This document shows positions 30,082-39,079 of a DNA stretch of 64,000 nucleotides, one piece after another. Under the pieces are notes generated by a model. It saw only the letters and a program-made list of their open reading frames with translations. It ran no database searches and was not told the DNA's origin. Source of the stretch: Streptomyces sp. TLI_171 (lineage in GTDB: Bacteria; Actinomycetota; Actinomycetes; Streptomycetales; Streptomycetaceae); NCBI RefSeq assembly GCF_003610255.1, contig NZ_RAPS01000001.1, forward strand, positions 1,426,001 through 1,490,000, given 5' to 3'. Positions within the stretch are counted from its first letter, which is position 1, and the number at the start of each line of letters is the position of its first letter. A program made the translations under genes and the position numbers.

Positions 30082-30570
30082 ATGAGCGATTCCCCCCTGC
30101 CCCGCGTCGAGTTCTGGTGCGACCTGCTGTGCCCCGACTGCCGCACCGCCCTGGACGACGTCCGGGCGCTGCGGGAGCGCTTCGGTGACGCCCTGACCGT
30201 CGAGCTGCGACACTTCCCGCTGGAGAAGCACAAGTACGCGTACCCGGCGGCGGAGGCCACCGCCGAGGCGTTCGAACAGGGCCGCGGCTGGGAGTTCGCG
30301 GAGGCGGTGCTGGCGCGGCTGGAGGACGTGGAGCGCGGCGGGGCGCCGGTGCTGGTCGAGATCGCCGCCTCGGTGGGCGTCGACGCGGAGGAGGTGGACA
30401 CCGCGCTGATCGACGGCCGGCACATGCTCTGGGTCGACTCGGACGTCGCCGAGGGCCGGGCGATCGGTGTGAAGGGCACCCCGACGTACGTGGTGGCCGG
30501 GCAGCGGCTGGACGGCGGGCAGTCCCAGGACGGTCTGCGCGAGCGGATCGTGGAGCTGCTCGGGGCCTGA
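30082..30570 (+). CDS. DsbA-like thioredoxin-fold oxidoreductase
   Basis: A 162-residue thioredoxin-fold protein with CPDC at 17-20 (FWCDLLCPDC) and the cis-proline loop GVKGTPTYVVAG near 130-140. No signal peptide is seen, so it should be cytoplasmic, as in FrnE/DsbA-like proteins. It probably exchanges thiols and disulfides. Substrate unknown. ATG start with GGGAG and GGGGG upstream; likely co-transcribed with the CGNR gene. Confidence 0.8.
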   Translation: MSDSPLPRVEFWCDLLCPDCRTALDDVRALRERFGDALTVELRHFPLEKHKYAYPAAEATAEAFEQGRGWEFAEAVLARLEDVERGGAPVLVEIAASVGVDAEEVDTALIDGRHMLWVDSDVAEGRAIGVKGTPTYVVAGQRLDGGQSQDGLRERIVELLGA

Positions 30571-30586
30571 CGGCCCGGGTCGGCGG

Positions 30587-31429
30587 TCAGTACAGCCGCT
30601 TGCTGAGCATCCGCCGGGTCACCCGGTAGCCCAGCGAGTCGTAGAGCGCGATCGCCGACCCGTTGTCGGAGAACACGTTGAGGCCGAGGTCGTGGACGCC
30701 GGCCGCCAGGCACTCGCGTTCGGCGAGGCGCATCAGGGTGCGGCCGTGGCCCCGGCCCCGGTGCTCCGGGGCGACCTCGACCAGCATCACCCAGGCCAGC
30801 GGGCGGCCGTCGGGGTAGCGGTCCTGGCGCAGCGCGACCCAGAGGCTGCCGAGGACCCGGCCGTCGGCGTCCAGCAGGTGGGAGAGCACGGTGTCCGGGG
30901 TCGCCGGGCCGACCGGGAGCGCCGCCCGGTGGTCGCTCTCGGCCTTGGCGGTGGCTTCGGCGGGGCCGAGGCCGGACGCGATCAGCTCCTGCCGGTAGCC
31001 GGCGACGGCGGCGGCCTGCCAGTCCGGGTACTGCTCGGGGCCGATCCGACGGTGCGTCACCTCCGGCGGCAGGGGCGGGGGTTGGTCGAGCGGCTTGGCG
31101 AGGTGGCGCATCGTCTCGGTGTAGCCGAGGGCGTGGGCGAGGTGCAGTGCGGCGTCCGCGCCGGCGGGCACCGCGAGGTCGATCCGGCTGCACCCCCAGG
31201 ACCGCAGCACCTCCTCCGCTGCCAGCACCCCGACCGTCGCCCGCCCCCGCCGCTGCCCTTCCCGGACCTCCAGCTCGCTGATTTCCCCGGCCCAACTCCC
31301 TTGCTTGACCACCGCGTTGGTCCGCAGCCCGCCCACCGGCCGCCCGTTCACCAGGATCTGCCAACGCCGCGTGCGCCCCCCGCCGGCCCCGGTCTCCTCC
31401 GGCCCCTCGGGCCGCAACGTGGTGGTCAT
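30587..31429 (-). CDS. tandem GNAT acetyltransferase-like protein
   Basis: A 280-residue protein with two GNAT-like halves. The C-terminal half has a clear acetyl-CoA motif (VEVAPEHRGRGHGRTLMRLAE) and the ending NGSAIALYDSLGYRVTRRML. The N-terminal half has a weaker version (ISELEVREGQRRGRATVGVLAAEEVLRSWG, ALHLAHALGYTETMRHL). Substrate unknown. The ATG at 31429 is my preference; an in-frame GTG at 31450 is possible and the ribosome binding site decides neither. It lies 28 bases after pabC on the same strand. Confidence 0.75.
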   Translation of the reverse strand: MTTTLRPEGPEETGAGGGRTRRWQILVNGRPVGGLRTNAVVKQGSWAGEISELEVREGQRRGRATVGVLAAEEVLRSWGCSRIDLAVPAGADAALHLAHALGYTETMRHLAKPLDQPPPLPPEVTHRRIGPEQYPDWQAAAVAGYRQELIASGLGPAEATAKAESDHRAALPVGPATPDTVLSHLLDADGRVLGSLWVALRQDRYPDGRPLAWVMLVEVAPEHRGRGHGRTLMRLAERECLAAGVHDLGLNVFSDNGSAIALYDSLGYRVTRRMLSKRLY

Positions 31430-31457
31430 ACCGCCTGTGTTCCCGCCCACACCTCCC

Positions 31458-32276
31458 CTACACCGGGTCGCTGTCCTGCGCGGCCCGTTCGGCGAAGAGC
31501 TCCATGGCCTTGCGGGTCACCGGGCCGACGCCCGGGAGTTCGCGGTCGTCGATGCGGGTGACGGCCTGGACGTCGCGGAGGGTGGAGGTCAGGAAGATCT
31601 CCTCGGCGCCGGCGAGGGCCTCGAAGGGGAGGTCGGCCTCCTCGGCGCCGGTCCAGTCGAGGACGAGCTGGCGGGTGATGCCGGCCAGGCAGCCGGAGGC
31701 GAGGGTGGGGGTGAGGAGCCGGCCGTCGAGGACCACGAAGACGTTGGAGCCGGTGCCTTCGCAGAGCAGGCCCGCGGTGTTGCCGAGCAGCGCCTCGGTC
31801 GCGCCGGCGCGGTGCGCGGCGGCGAGCGCGACGACGTTCTCGGCGTAGGAGGTGGTCTTGAGTCCGGCGACGGCGGAGTGCTCGTTGCGGCGCCAGGGCA
31901 CGGTGACGACGGCGGTGGTCTCGGTGCGGGGCTTCGCGGTGCCGAGCGCGACGACCAGGCTGGGGCCGCTCTCGCCGCGTTCGGAGCCGAGCGGGGAGGT
32001 GCCGCCGGTGTAGGTGATGCGCAGGCGCCCGAGCGGCAGCGGCTTGGCGGCGAGCACGTCGGCGCAGGCCGACCGGACCAGGTCGTGGTCGGGGTCGGGC
32101 AGCCCGAGGCCGCGCGCGGAGCGGGTGAGGCGGTCGAGGTGCCGGGTGAGGGCGAAGAGTTCGCCGTGTTCGGCCTTGACGGTCTCGAAGACGCCGTCGC
32201 CGACGGTGAGTCCGTGGTCGAGGACGGAGAGTGCGGCGTCGTCCTCGGCGGCGAGGGTTCCGTTGACCCAGATCAT
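31458..32276 (-). CDS. pabC: aminodeoxychorismate lyase / class IV aminotransferase
   Basis: A 272-residue fold-type IV PLP enzyme. Lys140 (GLKTTSYAENVVA) is the expected PLP-binding lysine, and EALLGNTAGLLCEGTGSNVF and SGCLAGITRQLVLDW are family motifs. Next to a chorismate-binding enzyme it is best read as 4-amino-4-deoxychorismate lyase, releasing p-aminobenzoate for folate. Class IV aminotransferases can be hard to separate, so a branched-chain or D-amino acid aminotransferase is a lesser possibility. ATG at 32276 with GGAG upstream. Confidence 0.85.
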   Translation of the reverse strand: MIWVNGTLAAEDDAALSVLDHGLTVGDGVFETVKAEHGELFALTRHLDRLTRSARGLGLPDPDHDLVRSACADVLAAKPLPLGRLRITYTGGTSPLGSERGESGPSLVVALGTAKPRTETTAVVTVPWRRNEHSAVAGLKTTSYAENVVALAAAHRAGATEALLGNTAGLLCEGTGSNVFVVLDGRLLTPTLASGCLAGITRQLVLDWTGAEEADLPFEALAGAEEIFLTSTLRDVQAVTRIDDRELPGVGPVTRKAMELFAERAAQDSDPV

Positions 32277-32308
32277 CGGCGTGCTGCTCCTTGGCTGGTC
32301 GCTGCTGG

Positions 32309-33367
32309 TCAGTGGGGGGTGCCGCTGGAGGCTATCGCCACCAGCCGGGCCGCTTTGAGTTCGGTCTCCCGCCATTCGCGGTCGGGGTCGGAGTCCCAGG
32401 TGATGCCGGCCCCGGTGCCGAACCTGAGCACGGGCGGGGCGCCGGCCGGCCGCTCGATCCAGAAGCTGCGGATGCCGACGGCGAGTTCGGCTTCGCCGCG
32501 GTCGGCGTCGACCCAGCCGAGGGCGCCGCAGTAGGGGCCGCGGGGGGCGGTCTCCAGGGCGCGGATGATCCGCAGGGCGCTGCTCTTGGGCGCGCCGGTG
32601 ACGGAGCCGGGCGGGAAGGTGGCGTCGAAGAGTTCGGTCCACCCGGCGTTCGCGCGCAGGCGGCCTTCGACCAGCGAGACGAGGTGGACCAGGCCGGGGT
32701 GCTTCTCGACGGCGCACAGGTCGGGAACGGTGATGCTGCCGGTGTCGCAGACCCGGCCGAGGTCGTTGCGGACCAGGTCGACGATCATCACGTTCTCGGC
32801 GTGGTCCTTGTCGAGCAGGTCGGCCTCGGTGCGGCCGGTGCCCTTGATCGGGCCGGAGCGGACGGTGCGCCCGTGGCGGCTCAGGTAGAGCTCGGGCGAG
32901 GCGGTGGCGATCTCGACGCCGTGTTCGGGAAGCCGAATCGTTCCTGCATACGGTGCGGGGTTGTGGGCGGCGAGGAGTCCGGTGAGGGCGTCGACGTCGC
33001 TGCGGTCGGGGTCGGGCAGCGGTGCGCTCAACACCCGGCAGAGGTTGGCCTGGTACACCTCGCCGGCGGCGATGTGCTCGCGGATGCGTCGGACGCCCGC
33101 CCGGTAGGCCCCGGCGTCGAGGGAGCTGCGCCAGACGTCGGGGGCGGGCCCCTGCCAGCGGTCGGTGGCGGGCGGCGCGGGGTCGGGGCGGACGTCGTCG
33201 AACCGGGCGCAGGTCAGGCGGCCCTCGAAATCGTGGGCGACGGCCCAGAATCCGCCGCGTTCCAGGGCCGCCGGGTCGTCGGTGACCTCGCGCAGGCCGG
33301 TGGCGAGGCGTCCGGCGAAGCGGGCCATCGGCTGGTGCGGGTTGAGCGGTGCGGTGCGGCCGGACAC
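32309..33367 (-). CDS. pabB: chorismate-binding enzyme, aminodeoxychorismate synthase component I-like
   Basis: A 352-residue protein of the chorismate-utilising family. Motifs are EVYQANLCRVL, SPELYLSRHGRTVRSGPIKGT, the VDLVRNDLGRVC block, FPPGSVTGAPKSSALRII and GTGAGITWDSDP. It lacks an attached glutaminase domain, so ammonia must come from a separate PabA/TrpG. With pabC 32 bases downstream it should make aminodeoxychorismate for p-aminobenzoate. The GTG at 33367 has AGGAG close upstream; the N-terminal domain is shorter than in E. coli PabB. Confidence 0.86.
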   Translation of the reverse strand: MSGRTAPLNPHQPMARFAGRLATGLREVTDDPAALERGGFWAVAHDFEGRLTCARFDDVRPDPAPPATDRWQGPAPDVWRSSLDAGAYRAGVRRIREHIAAGEVYQANLCRVLSAPLPDPDRSDVDALTGLLAAHNPAPYAGTIRLPEHGVEIATASPELYLSRHGRTVRSGPIKGTGRTEADLLDKDHAENVMIVDLVRNDLGRVCDTGSITVPDLCAVEKHPGLVHLVSLVEGRLRANAGWTELFDATFPPGSVTGAPKSSALRIIRALETAPRGPYCGALGWVDADRGEAELAVGIRSFWIERPAGAPPVLRFGTGAGITWDSDPDREWRETELKAARLVAIASSGTPH

Positions 33368-33543
33368 GGTTCTCCTGCGCGGTTTTCGGTGCTGCCCCGC
33401 CCGGCGCGCGGGGCTCGGGGATGGGCGCCGGGGGATCGCCCCGGTACCGGAAAGTCTAGGTCGCGGGCCTGTCGGAACGCCCGGGGCGGCCCCGAGGGTT
33501 CGGCATCCGGCGGCCACCACCGCGCCACGCTGCGGGAACGGAT

Positions 33544-33573
33544 TTTTCAGCTGGGCCGGGGATCCGCTAGAGT
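33544..33573 (+). promoter_or_regulatory. candidate promoter of the tRNA array
   Basis: TTTTCA, 18 bases, then TAGAGT ends 58 bases before the tRNA-Gly gene. TAGAGT is a good match to the -10 consensus of the housekeeping sigma factor; the -35 is weak. The rest of the 264-base gap from the pabB start is shared with the divergent pab operon. Confidence 0.5.
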
Positions 33574-33631
33574 TCAACACGTCGCCAGGGAGCGGAGCCG
33601 GAGAAAAACGGTGAAGCCGACTGGGAGACAG

Positions 33632-33704
33632 GCGGACGTGGCTCAGTTGGTAGAGCATCACCTTGCCAAGGTGAGGGTCGCGAGTTCGAATCTCGTCGTC
33701 CGCT
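33632..33704 (+). tRNA. tRNA-Gly(GCC)
   Basis: A 73-nt cloverleaf: acceptor GCGGACG/CGTCCGC, anticodon stem TCACC/GGTGA with loop TTGCCAA giving anticodon GCC, T arm GAGTTCGAATCTC, discriminator T. No encoded CCA. Confidence 0.97.
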
Positions 33705-33742
33705 CGATGGAGAACAGGTAAGATCGTTCTCCGGAGTTGCCT

Positions 33743-33813
33743 GGTGGAGTGGCCGAGAGGCGAGGCAACGGCCTGCAAAGCCGTGTACACGGGTTCAAAT
33801 CCCGTCTCCACCT
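33743..33813 (+). tRNA. tRNA-Cys(GCA)
   Basis: A 71-nt cloverleaf: acceptor GGTGGAG/CTCCACC, anticodon stem ACGGC/GCCGT with loop CTGCAAA giving anticodon GCA, discriminator T. The next three bases are CCA, so the 3' end appears to be genomically encoded. Confidence 0.96.
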
Positions 33814-33852
33814 CCAAGAGGTACCGCTCGGTCTCGACCGAGGGTCCTCCCC

Positions 33853-33924
<72 letters not shown>

Positions 33925-33958
33925 CTGATCTTCGGATCCCGGTCCTCTGGATCGACCC

Positions 33959-34030
<72 letters not shown>

Positions 34031-34065
34031 CTCAGGCTTGCTCCTCGGGAGTGCCTGGCGCACCC

Positions 34066-34137
<72 letters not shown>

Positions 34138-34145
34138 CCACAGTT

Positions 34146-34179
34146 GAGAGCCGCCGTCCGGTTTCGGACGGCGGCTCTC
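34146..34179 (+). terminator. terminator of the tRNA array
   Basis: A perfect 15-bp stem (34146-34160 with 34165-34179) with loop GTTT starts nine bases after the last tRNA. Confidence 0.9.
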
Positions 34180-34217
34180 GGCATTTCGAGGTGTGCGGCG
34201 GAGCGGCAGAAAATGGG

Positions 34218-34259
34218 GGCCGGGAACGGCACGCCCTCACCGACGTGTCGTTCCCGGCC
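34218..34259. repeat. 11-bp inverted repeat with 20-base spacer
   Basis: Arms 34218-34228 and 34249-34259 are complementary. It lies between the tRNA terminator and the minus-strand small membrane protein gene and could be that gene's terminator, though it is about 100 bases beyond its stop. Confidence 0.4.
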
Positions 34260-34357
34260 TCCTGGTGGGCCGGAGCTGCAGCCTTGCGCCGCCCACCACG
34301 TCCGTCCACGACTGGTGGGGGCTGCTCCGCCCGGCGTGACCCCTACCCCATGGGGGG

Positions 34358-34534
34358 TCAGCGCCCGATCAGGTCGGCGACGGCCTTGGTCTGCGTCGCC
34401 AGTTGGTCCCACGCGCCGAACAGGGCGAGCAGCAGGATCGCGCAGGGCAGCACGATGGCGAGCGCGACCATCGGGTGCCGGGTCTCCGTGGTGGGGAGGG
34501 GCCGGCGGCGAAGGGCTCTGGTGAGCGGTGCCAT
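34358..34534 (-). CDS. small single-pass membrane protein, hypothetical
   Basis: A 58-residue reading frame. A basic N-terminus ([14 protein letters not shown]) leads into one hydrophobic helix (MVALAIVLPCAILLLALFGAW) and a short polar tail. The ATG at 34534 has CAGGAG ten bases upstream. The frame stays open to 34678 and beyond, but third-position GC falls there, so I prefer the short form. No family recognised. The 501 bases from here to the kinase start hold no other gene I can support. They contain a small inverted repeat CTGTC-CCGA-GACAG at 34951-34964, in the likely promoter region of the kinase. Confidence 0.45.
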   Translation of the reverse strand: MAPLTRALRRRPLPTTETRHPMVALAIVLPCAILLLALFGAWDQLATQTKAVADLIGR

Positions 34535-35035
34535 GGGTGCGGTGCTCCTGCCGGGCTGCGGTGCTGCGGTCGGGTCGGTGGGGTGGTGCTCGGTTGTCGC
34601 GGGGGCGGGTTTCTCGGGGGACGAGCGGGCCCCGCCCTCGCTGTGAACAACCGTAGGCGGGACGGCTGTCGGGGTCGTCATGCCCGCGTACCGTTCCGAT
34701 CGCCTCCGCTGGTAGGAGGAGCGGAGCGGTGTCGTACTCCTGGAGTCGGAGACGGGAGCGCGGGCACCCTGATGACAACCCTGAGGGCGCCCCCTGGGGG
34801 GCGGCTCGACCGGGGCTGGGGCGGGCGGTCCTGACGGTGCGTCGGGCCGGGCTCGCGGGGGCCGCGAGCAGAGCGTAAGGGTTTTATCTGACAATTCGAC
34901 CGGCGGTTCGCGTGTTGCGTGTCGACGCGGGGCCGCTACCTGTCCGTAAGCTGTCCCGAGACAGTTGTCTGACGATGCCCCAGATCCGACGGGGCCTCAC
35001 CCCACAGGCTGACGGAACGGGAACGGTACTGGCGG

Positions 35036-36937
35036 ATGGCAATGGTGCGGCTGCGGCGTGAGGACCCCCGCATCGTCGGTCCGTACCGGCTGCACCGGCG
35101 GCTGGGCGCGGGCGGGATGGGCGTGGTCTACCTCGGCTCCGATCGCAAGGGGCAGCGGGTCGCGCTGAAGCTGATCCGCGCCGAGCTGGCCGAGGACGCC
35201 GAGTTCCGCACCCGCTTCGCCCGGGAGATCGCCGCCGCCTCGCGGATCCGCGGCGGCTGCACGGCCCGGGTGGTGGGCTCCGACATCGAGGCCGACCGGC
35301 CGTGGCTGGCCACCGCGTACGTGCCCGGGCCCTCGCTGTACAAGCAGGTCTCCGAGGAGGGACCGCTGGCCTGGCCGGACGCCGCGCGGATCGGTTCGGC
35401 GCTGGCCGACGGCCTGGTGAAGGTGCACGAGGCCGGGGTGGTGCACCGGGACCTGAAGCCGTCCAACATCCTGCTCTCCCCCAAGGGCCCGCGGATCATC
35501 GACTTCGGCATCGCCTGGTCGCGCGGCGCGTCCACGCTGACCCACGTCGGCACCGCGGTCGGCTCGCCCGGTTTCCTCGCGCCGGAGCAGGTGCGCGGCG
35601 CGGCCGTCACGCCCGCCACCGACGTGTTCGCCTTCGGGGCGACGCTGGCCTTCGCACTGACCGGCGAGTCGCCGTTCGGCTCGGGCGCCTCGTCCGAGGT
35701 GATGCTGTACCGGGTGGTGCACGAGGAGCCGGACCTGACGGGCATTCCGCCGGTGCTGGCCCCGCTGGTGCGGGCCTGCCTGGCCAAGGAGCCGGCCGAG
35801 CGGCCGCCCGCGGCCGCCCTGCACGAACGCCTCAGCGAGCTCGCCGCCCGCGGCGGCGGCCGCTCCGGCCGGACCGCCCCGGCGCGTACCGAGGAATCGG
35901 CCCCCGAGAGCGCGGCGACCCGTCGCCCGGTACCCGGCGCGGTCCGGCGGCCGGAGCCGCGGGTGGACGCGGCAGCCCGGGCGGACGCCGCGGCGGCGCG
36001 GGCCGGCGCCCGTCCGGACGGGCGGGCCGAAGGGCGTGCCGACGGTTCGTCGGCGGGCCGGCCGCCCGCCGGGCCGTCGGTGGCCTCCGCTCCCGCGATG
36101 CCCCGGCAGGACGTCCGGCCCGAGGGCCGCCCGGCGAACGCCGCGGCGGTGCGTCGCCCGGCCCGGGACGGCGACACGGTGCGCGAGCGCCGCCCCGCCG
36201 GGCGGGAGCGCACCCCGGTGCCGGGCCGCGACCGCACTCCCCCGCCCGGGCGCGCTCCGCACACCCTCGGTGGGCGGCCGACGCCCCGTCAGCGGCTGCT
36301 GCGGCAGCGCCTGGTGGTGTTCGTCACCGTGACGCTGGGAGTGGCGCTGGCCATCGCGGTGGCGCAGGGCTGCGAGAACCGGGACGCGCAGGGCCTGGCC
36401 CCGCTGCCCTCGGCGAGCGCACCGGCCGGCGCGGACGCCGGGGCGACGCTCTCGGTGGACGGCGTGCACGCGGCCGGGCACGGCGAGACCGGCCTCGGCC
36501 CGGCGCTCGGCAGCCAGCCGCAGGTCGACTGGCCGAACCTGAGCTACCCCGACCCGGCCGGCGGCCCGACGATCCGCCTGCGCGACGGCCGGGCCACCGG
36601 GGCGGGCGCCCCGGTCTCGCTGGCCGCCGTCCTGCCGGCCCGCTACCGCGACGGGCAGGCCGCCCTGGTCGTGCTGCGCCGGGTCGAGGGCGCGGTGCCG
36701 GTGGACCTGGTCCAGCTGTACGGCTTCACCAACGACGCCCCCGTGCTGCTCGCCGACCGTGCCTCCACAGCCAACCCGGAGGCGGGCGCGGTGTGGCGGG
36801 TGGAGAACGGCGCCCTCGTCCGGGAGGAGCGGGTCGACCGCACCGGCGCGGTCTCCTCCACCCGGTACACCGTCCGCCCGGACGGCGGCCTGGAGGAGTC
36901 CTGGCCGGGCGCGGGCGTCACCGGCACCACCGGCTGA
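35036..36937 (+). CDS. transmembrane serine/threonine protein kinase
   Basis: A 633-residue Hanks-type (PknB family) kinase. Residues about 15-270 form the kinase domain, with glycine loop LGAGGMGVVY, Lys45 (VALK), HRDLKPSN (137-144), DFG (156-158) and APEQ (182-185). A Pro/Arg/Ala-rich linker (about 275-420) leads to one transmembrane helix (426-444) and an extracytoplasmic domain of about 190 residues without PASTA repeats. The external domain should sense an unknown signal. No phosphatase or obvious substrate gene is adjacent. The start is ATG at 35036, with a second in-frame ATG two codons on. Confidence 0.92.
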   Translation: MAMVRLRREDPRIVGPYRLHRRLGAGGMGVVYLGSDRKGQRVALKLIRAELAEDAEFRTRFAREIAAASRIRGGCTARVVGSDIEADRPWLATAYVPGPSLYKQVSEEGPLAWPDAARIGSALADGLVKVHEAGVVHRDLKPSNILLSPKGPRIIDFGIAWSRGASTLTHVGTAVGSPGFLAPEQVRGAAVTPATDVFAFGATLAFALTGESPFGSGASSEVMLYRVVHEEPDLTGIPPVLAPLVRACLAKEPAERPPAAALHERLSELAARGGGRSGRTAPARTEESAPESAATRRPVPGAVRRPEPRVDAAARADAAAARAGARPDGRAEGRADGSSAGRPPAGPSVASAPAMPRQDVRPEGRPANAAAVRRPARDGDTVRERRPAGRERTPVPGRDRTPPPGRAPHTLGGRPTPRQRLLRQRLVVFVTVTLGVALAIAVAQGCENRDAQGLAPLPSASAPAGADAGATLSVDGVHAAGHGETGLGPALGSQPQVDWPNLSYPDPAGGPTIRLRDGRATGAGAPVSLAAVLPARYRDGQAALVVLRRVEGAVPVDLVQLYGFTNDAPVLLADRASTANPEAGAVWRVENGALVREERVDRTGAVSSTRYTVRPDGGLEESWPGAGVTGTTG

Positions 36938-36944
36938 CGGCCCC

Positions 36945-37100
36945 TCACAGCCCGGCGCTTTCCAGTCTCGCGCGCATCTCCGCCACCGGAAGCGCGGGGT
37001 TCGCGGCAGCGGCCTCGGCGGCGGGCACGTGCAGCAGCCGGTCCACCAGCTCGGCGGGCAGGGCCGGGTTCGTGGCCAGGGCTGCGGTCAGGTCGGGCAT
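36945..37100 (-). CDS. short leucine-rich-repeat-variant-like protein
   Basis: A 51-residue frame, MPDLTAALATNPALPAELVD followed by RLLHVPAAEAAAANPALPVAEMRARLESAGL. The repeated ANPALP-x2-[LM] pattern resembles single units of LRV (leucine-rich repeat variant) proteins of actinomycetes. ATG at 37100 with GAAGG about twelve bases upstream. Convergent with the kinase, seven bases apart. Function unknown, and the gene is short enough that it needs expression evidence. Confidence 0.45.
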   Translation of the reverse strand: MPDLTAALATNPALPAELVDRLLHVPAAEAAAANPALPVAEMRARLESAGL

Positions 37101-37179
37101 GCGTCGTGAATCACCTTCGGTGGTCGGGCTGCGAGCGTACCGGCGGCCCGGTGACGGGCTGTCAGTGGGCGAAGGCAGC

Positions 37180-37746
37180 ATGTGCCGCATGATGTGGACG
37201 ACCGACGCGATGCACGTCGCGTACTGCCAGTACTTCCTGTACGGACCGGAGTTGCCGGGCGGCTGGGACGGGCACGCGTTGGCCCGGCTGTTCCACGGGA
37301 ACGGGGTGGCGGCGGGGTGCCCGGACCATCTGACGGTGCTGTGCGGGACGCACACGGGGTTGATCCGGCTGGGGGTGGAGCGGGTCGCGGGGCGGCCGCC
37401 GGAGCCGGGCGCGGAGTGGGAGAGCGTGGTGGAGCTGTCGCTGTACAGCAGCGGCGAGTTGCGGCTGCGGGCGTGGGACGGCGTGGAGGTCGCGGAGGCG
37501 GGGAACCTGGCGCACGCCGGTCGTGGCTGGTACCGGGTGCGGGTGCAGACCCGGGGGCGGGACCGCGGCCGGGAGGCGGACACCGCGGCCCGCCCGGTGG
37601 AGGAGCACCGGCTGACGGTGTGGCCCGCTCCCCCGTCGCCCGATCTGGTGCTGCGGGTGGGCGACCTGACGGGCCGTCGGCATCACGACCCGCGCCGGCC
37701 GGCGCCGCAGCCGATACGGCCGCCGGCGGCCGGGCGGGCCGCCTGA
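37180..37746 (+). CDS. hypothetical protein
   Basis: A 188-residue protein with no family I recognise. It starts MCRMMWTTDAMHVAYCQYFL, contains LYSSGELRLRAWDGVEVAEAGNLAH with strand-like alternation and GRGWYRVRVQTRGRD, and ends in a Pro/Arg-rich tail. No membrane helix. ATG at 37180 with GAAGG four bases upstream; ATG at 37189 is an alternative. It could be co-transcribed with the next hypothetical gene 85 bases on. Confidence 0.6.
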   Translation: MCRMMWTTDAMHVAYCQYFLYGPELPGGWDGHALARLFHGNGVAAGCPDHLTVLCGTHTGLIRLGVERVAGRPPEPGAEWESVVELSLYSSGELRLRAWDGVEVAEAGNLAHAGRGWYRVRVQTRGRDRGREADTAARPVEEHRLTVWPAPPSPDLVLRVGDLTGRRHHDPRRPAPQPIRPPAAGRAA

Positions 37747-37831
37747 GCTGCGGCGGGGCCGGGGCCGGATAATGAGGTCCGCGCCGGGTGCCGGTCCGGC
37801 GGCGGCGGAGCGAGCCGGGAGGTACGGAGCG

Positions 37832-38206
37832 ATGACCCTGGTCGAAGGACAGCGCGTCAGGCTGGTGGCGGACTTGGCGCTGGGTACGGCGTCCGAGGGT
37901 GCGGACGGCCCGGTGGTCGGGTTCCTGCTGCTGGGTGCGGGTGTCGAGGGCACCGTGCAGCGGGTGGCCGGGGAGGTGCCTCCGCCGGAGGAGGTCCGCG
38001 AGTACGAGCGGCTGCGGGCCCTGTTCGAGGACTACGGGCACACCATGCCGCCGGAGACCCTGGGCCGGTTGGAGGCGGAGCTCGCCGAACTGGAGCCGCA
38101 CTGGGACGCGTTCCGGGCGCGGGGCGCCCGCTCCTCCGCCCGGGTCCGGTTCGACAACGGCTTCGTGCTGGACGAGGCCGACGAGGCGGTGCTGGCCGCG
38201 CTCTGA
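37832..38206 (+). CDS. hypothetical protein
   Basis: A 124-residue acidic protein, probably cytoplasmic. It begins MTLVEGQRVRLVADLALGTA, like a small beta-barrel, and continues with a helical acidic stretch (EEVREYERLRALFEDYGHTMPPETLGRLEAELAELEPHW) and RVRFDNGFVLDEADEAVL. No family recognised. ATG with GGAGG nine bases upstream. Convergent with the next gene, twelve bases between stops. Confidence 0.65.
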   Translation: MTLVEGQRVRLVADLALGTASEGADGPVVGFLLLGAGVEGTVQRVAGEVPPPEEVREYERLRALFEDYGHTMPPETLGRLEAELAELEPHWDAFRARGARSSARVRFDNGFVLDEADEAVLAAL

Positions 38207-38218
38207 ACCGCGGCCCCG

Positions 38219-39007
38219 TCAGAAGGTGTCGTCGCCCGACCAGGTGCACCAGCCGTCGCCGAGCGAGGAGTGGTGCACCGCCGCCTGGCCGGTCGGGGCG
38301 CCGTGCGGGAGACAGGCGAAGCCGTGCGGGGCGGGGACGCCGACCGGCGCGACGGTGAACGTCGCACCGCCGTCGGATGGTTCGGCGTCCTGGAGGCGGA
38401 ATCCGGCGACCCGGGCGGGGGTGCCGGTGGCGAGAGCGTCCGCGGTGAGCCCGGACCGGGAGAGCGTGAAACGCCCCTCGACCGGCACGTCCTGGCAGAC
38501 GGTCAGCGCGGCGGCACCGATCAGCACGGGTACCGCTGCCCGGCGCCACGGCCCGTGCCGCCCGGCCCGCGGGTGGGTGGCCGCACGCGCCGCCGGGGCC
38601 TGCTGCCAACCCAGCCACACCAGCGGCAGGGCCAGCAGGGCGAGCGCGCCGAGGCAGACCAGCGCCTGCTCCTCACCCGGCACGCTCTCACCCAGCAGGA
38701 CGGCCAGCACGGCCAGCGCGCACCCGACCAGCACGATGGTGCCGGACCGCTGGAGCCGAAGCCGGCGGCGGTGGCGGATGCCCACGGCGACGGCCACCAG
38801 CAGTGGCAGCGTCACCGGCACGAACAGCGCCACCGCGAAGGCCGTCAGCACGCTCCCGACGTAGCCCAACGCCGCCAGGCCGCCGTGCACCCCGCCGGGC
38901 GTGGCCGTCAGACCGACCAGCAGCGCGAGCAGGAGCAGCGGCCCCCGGTAGCCGGGCCGGGCCAGTCGGCGGAACGGTGCGGCCAGGCGCTCGGCGGTCG
39001 TCGTCAC
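38219..39007 (-). CDS. polytopic membrane protein, hypothetical
   Basis: A 262-residue protein with about five hydrophobic helices in its first 180 residues (for example GPLLLLALLVGLTA, VLTAFAVALFVPVTLPLLVAVAV, GTIVLVGCALAVLAVLLG, ALVCLGALALLALPLVWLG). A soluble C-terminal domain of about 80 residues follows, with two cysteines (GFACLPHG, GWCTWSG), probably extracytoplasmic. No family recognised. GTG start at 39007 with AGG close upstream. Confidence 0.65.
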   Translation of the reverse strand: MTTTAERLAAPFRRLARPGYRGPLLLLALLVGLTATPGGVHGGLAALGYVGSVLTAFAVALFVPVTLPLLVAVAVGIRHRRRLRLQRSGTIVLVGCALAVLAVLLGESVPGEEQALVCLGALALLALPLVWLGWQQAPAARAATHPRAGRHGPWRRAAVPVLIGAAALTVCQDVPVEGRFTLSRSGLTADALATGTPARVAGFRLQDAEPSDGGATFTVAPVGVPAPHGFACLPHGAPTGQAAVHHSSLGDGWCTWSGDDTF

Positions 39008-39079
39008 GCGGACCTGTCTACCGGAGAAGCCGCCGGTGCGGAAGCCCACGGCCCGTCAGCCGCCGTGCCGGCGGCGGGC

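Noticed and set aside
34535-34894. Longer form of the small membrane protein starting at 34678 or 34894
   Set aside because: Third-position GC drops in the extension and the best ribosome binding site is at the internal ATG at 34534.
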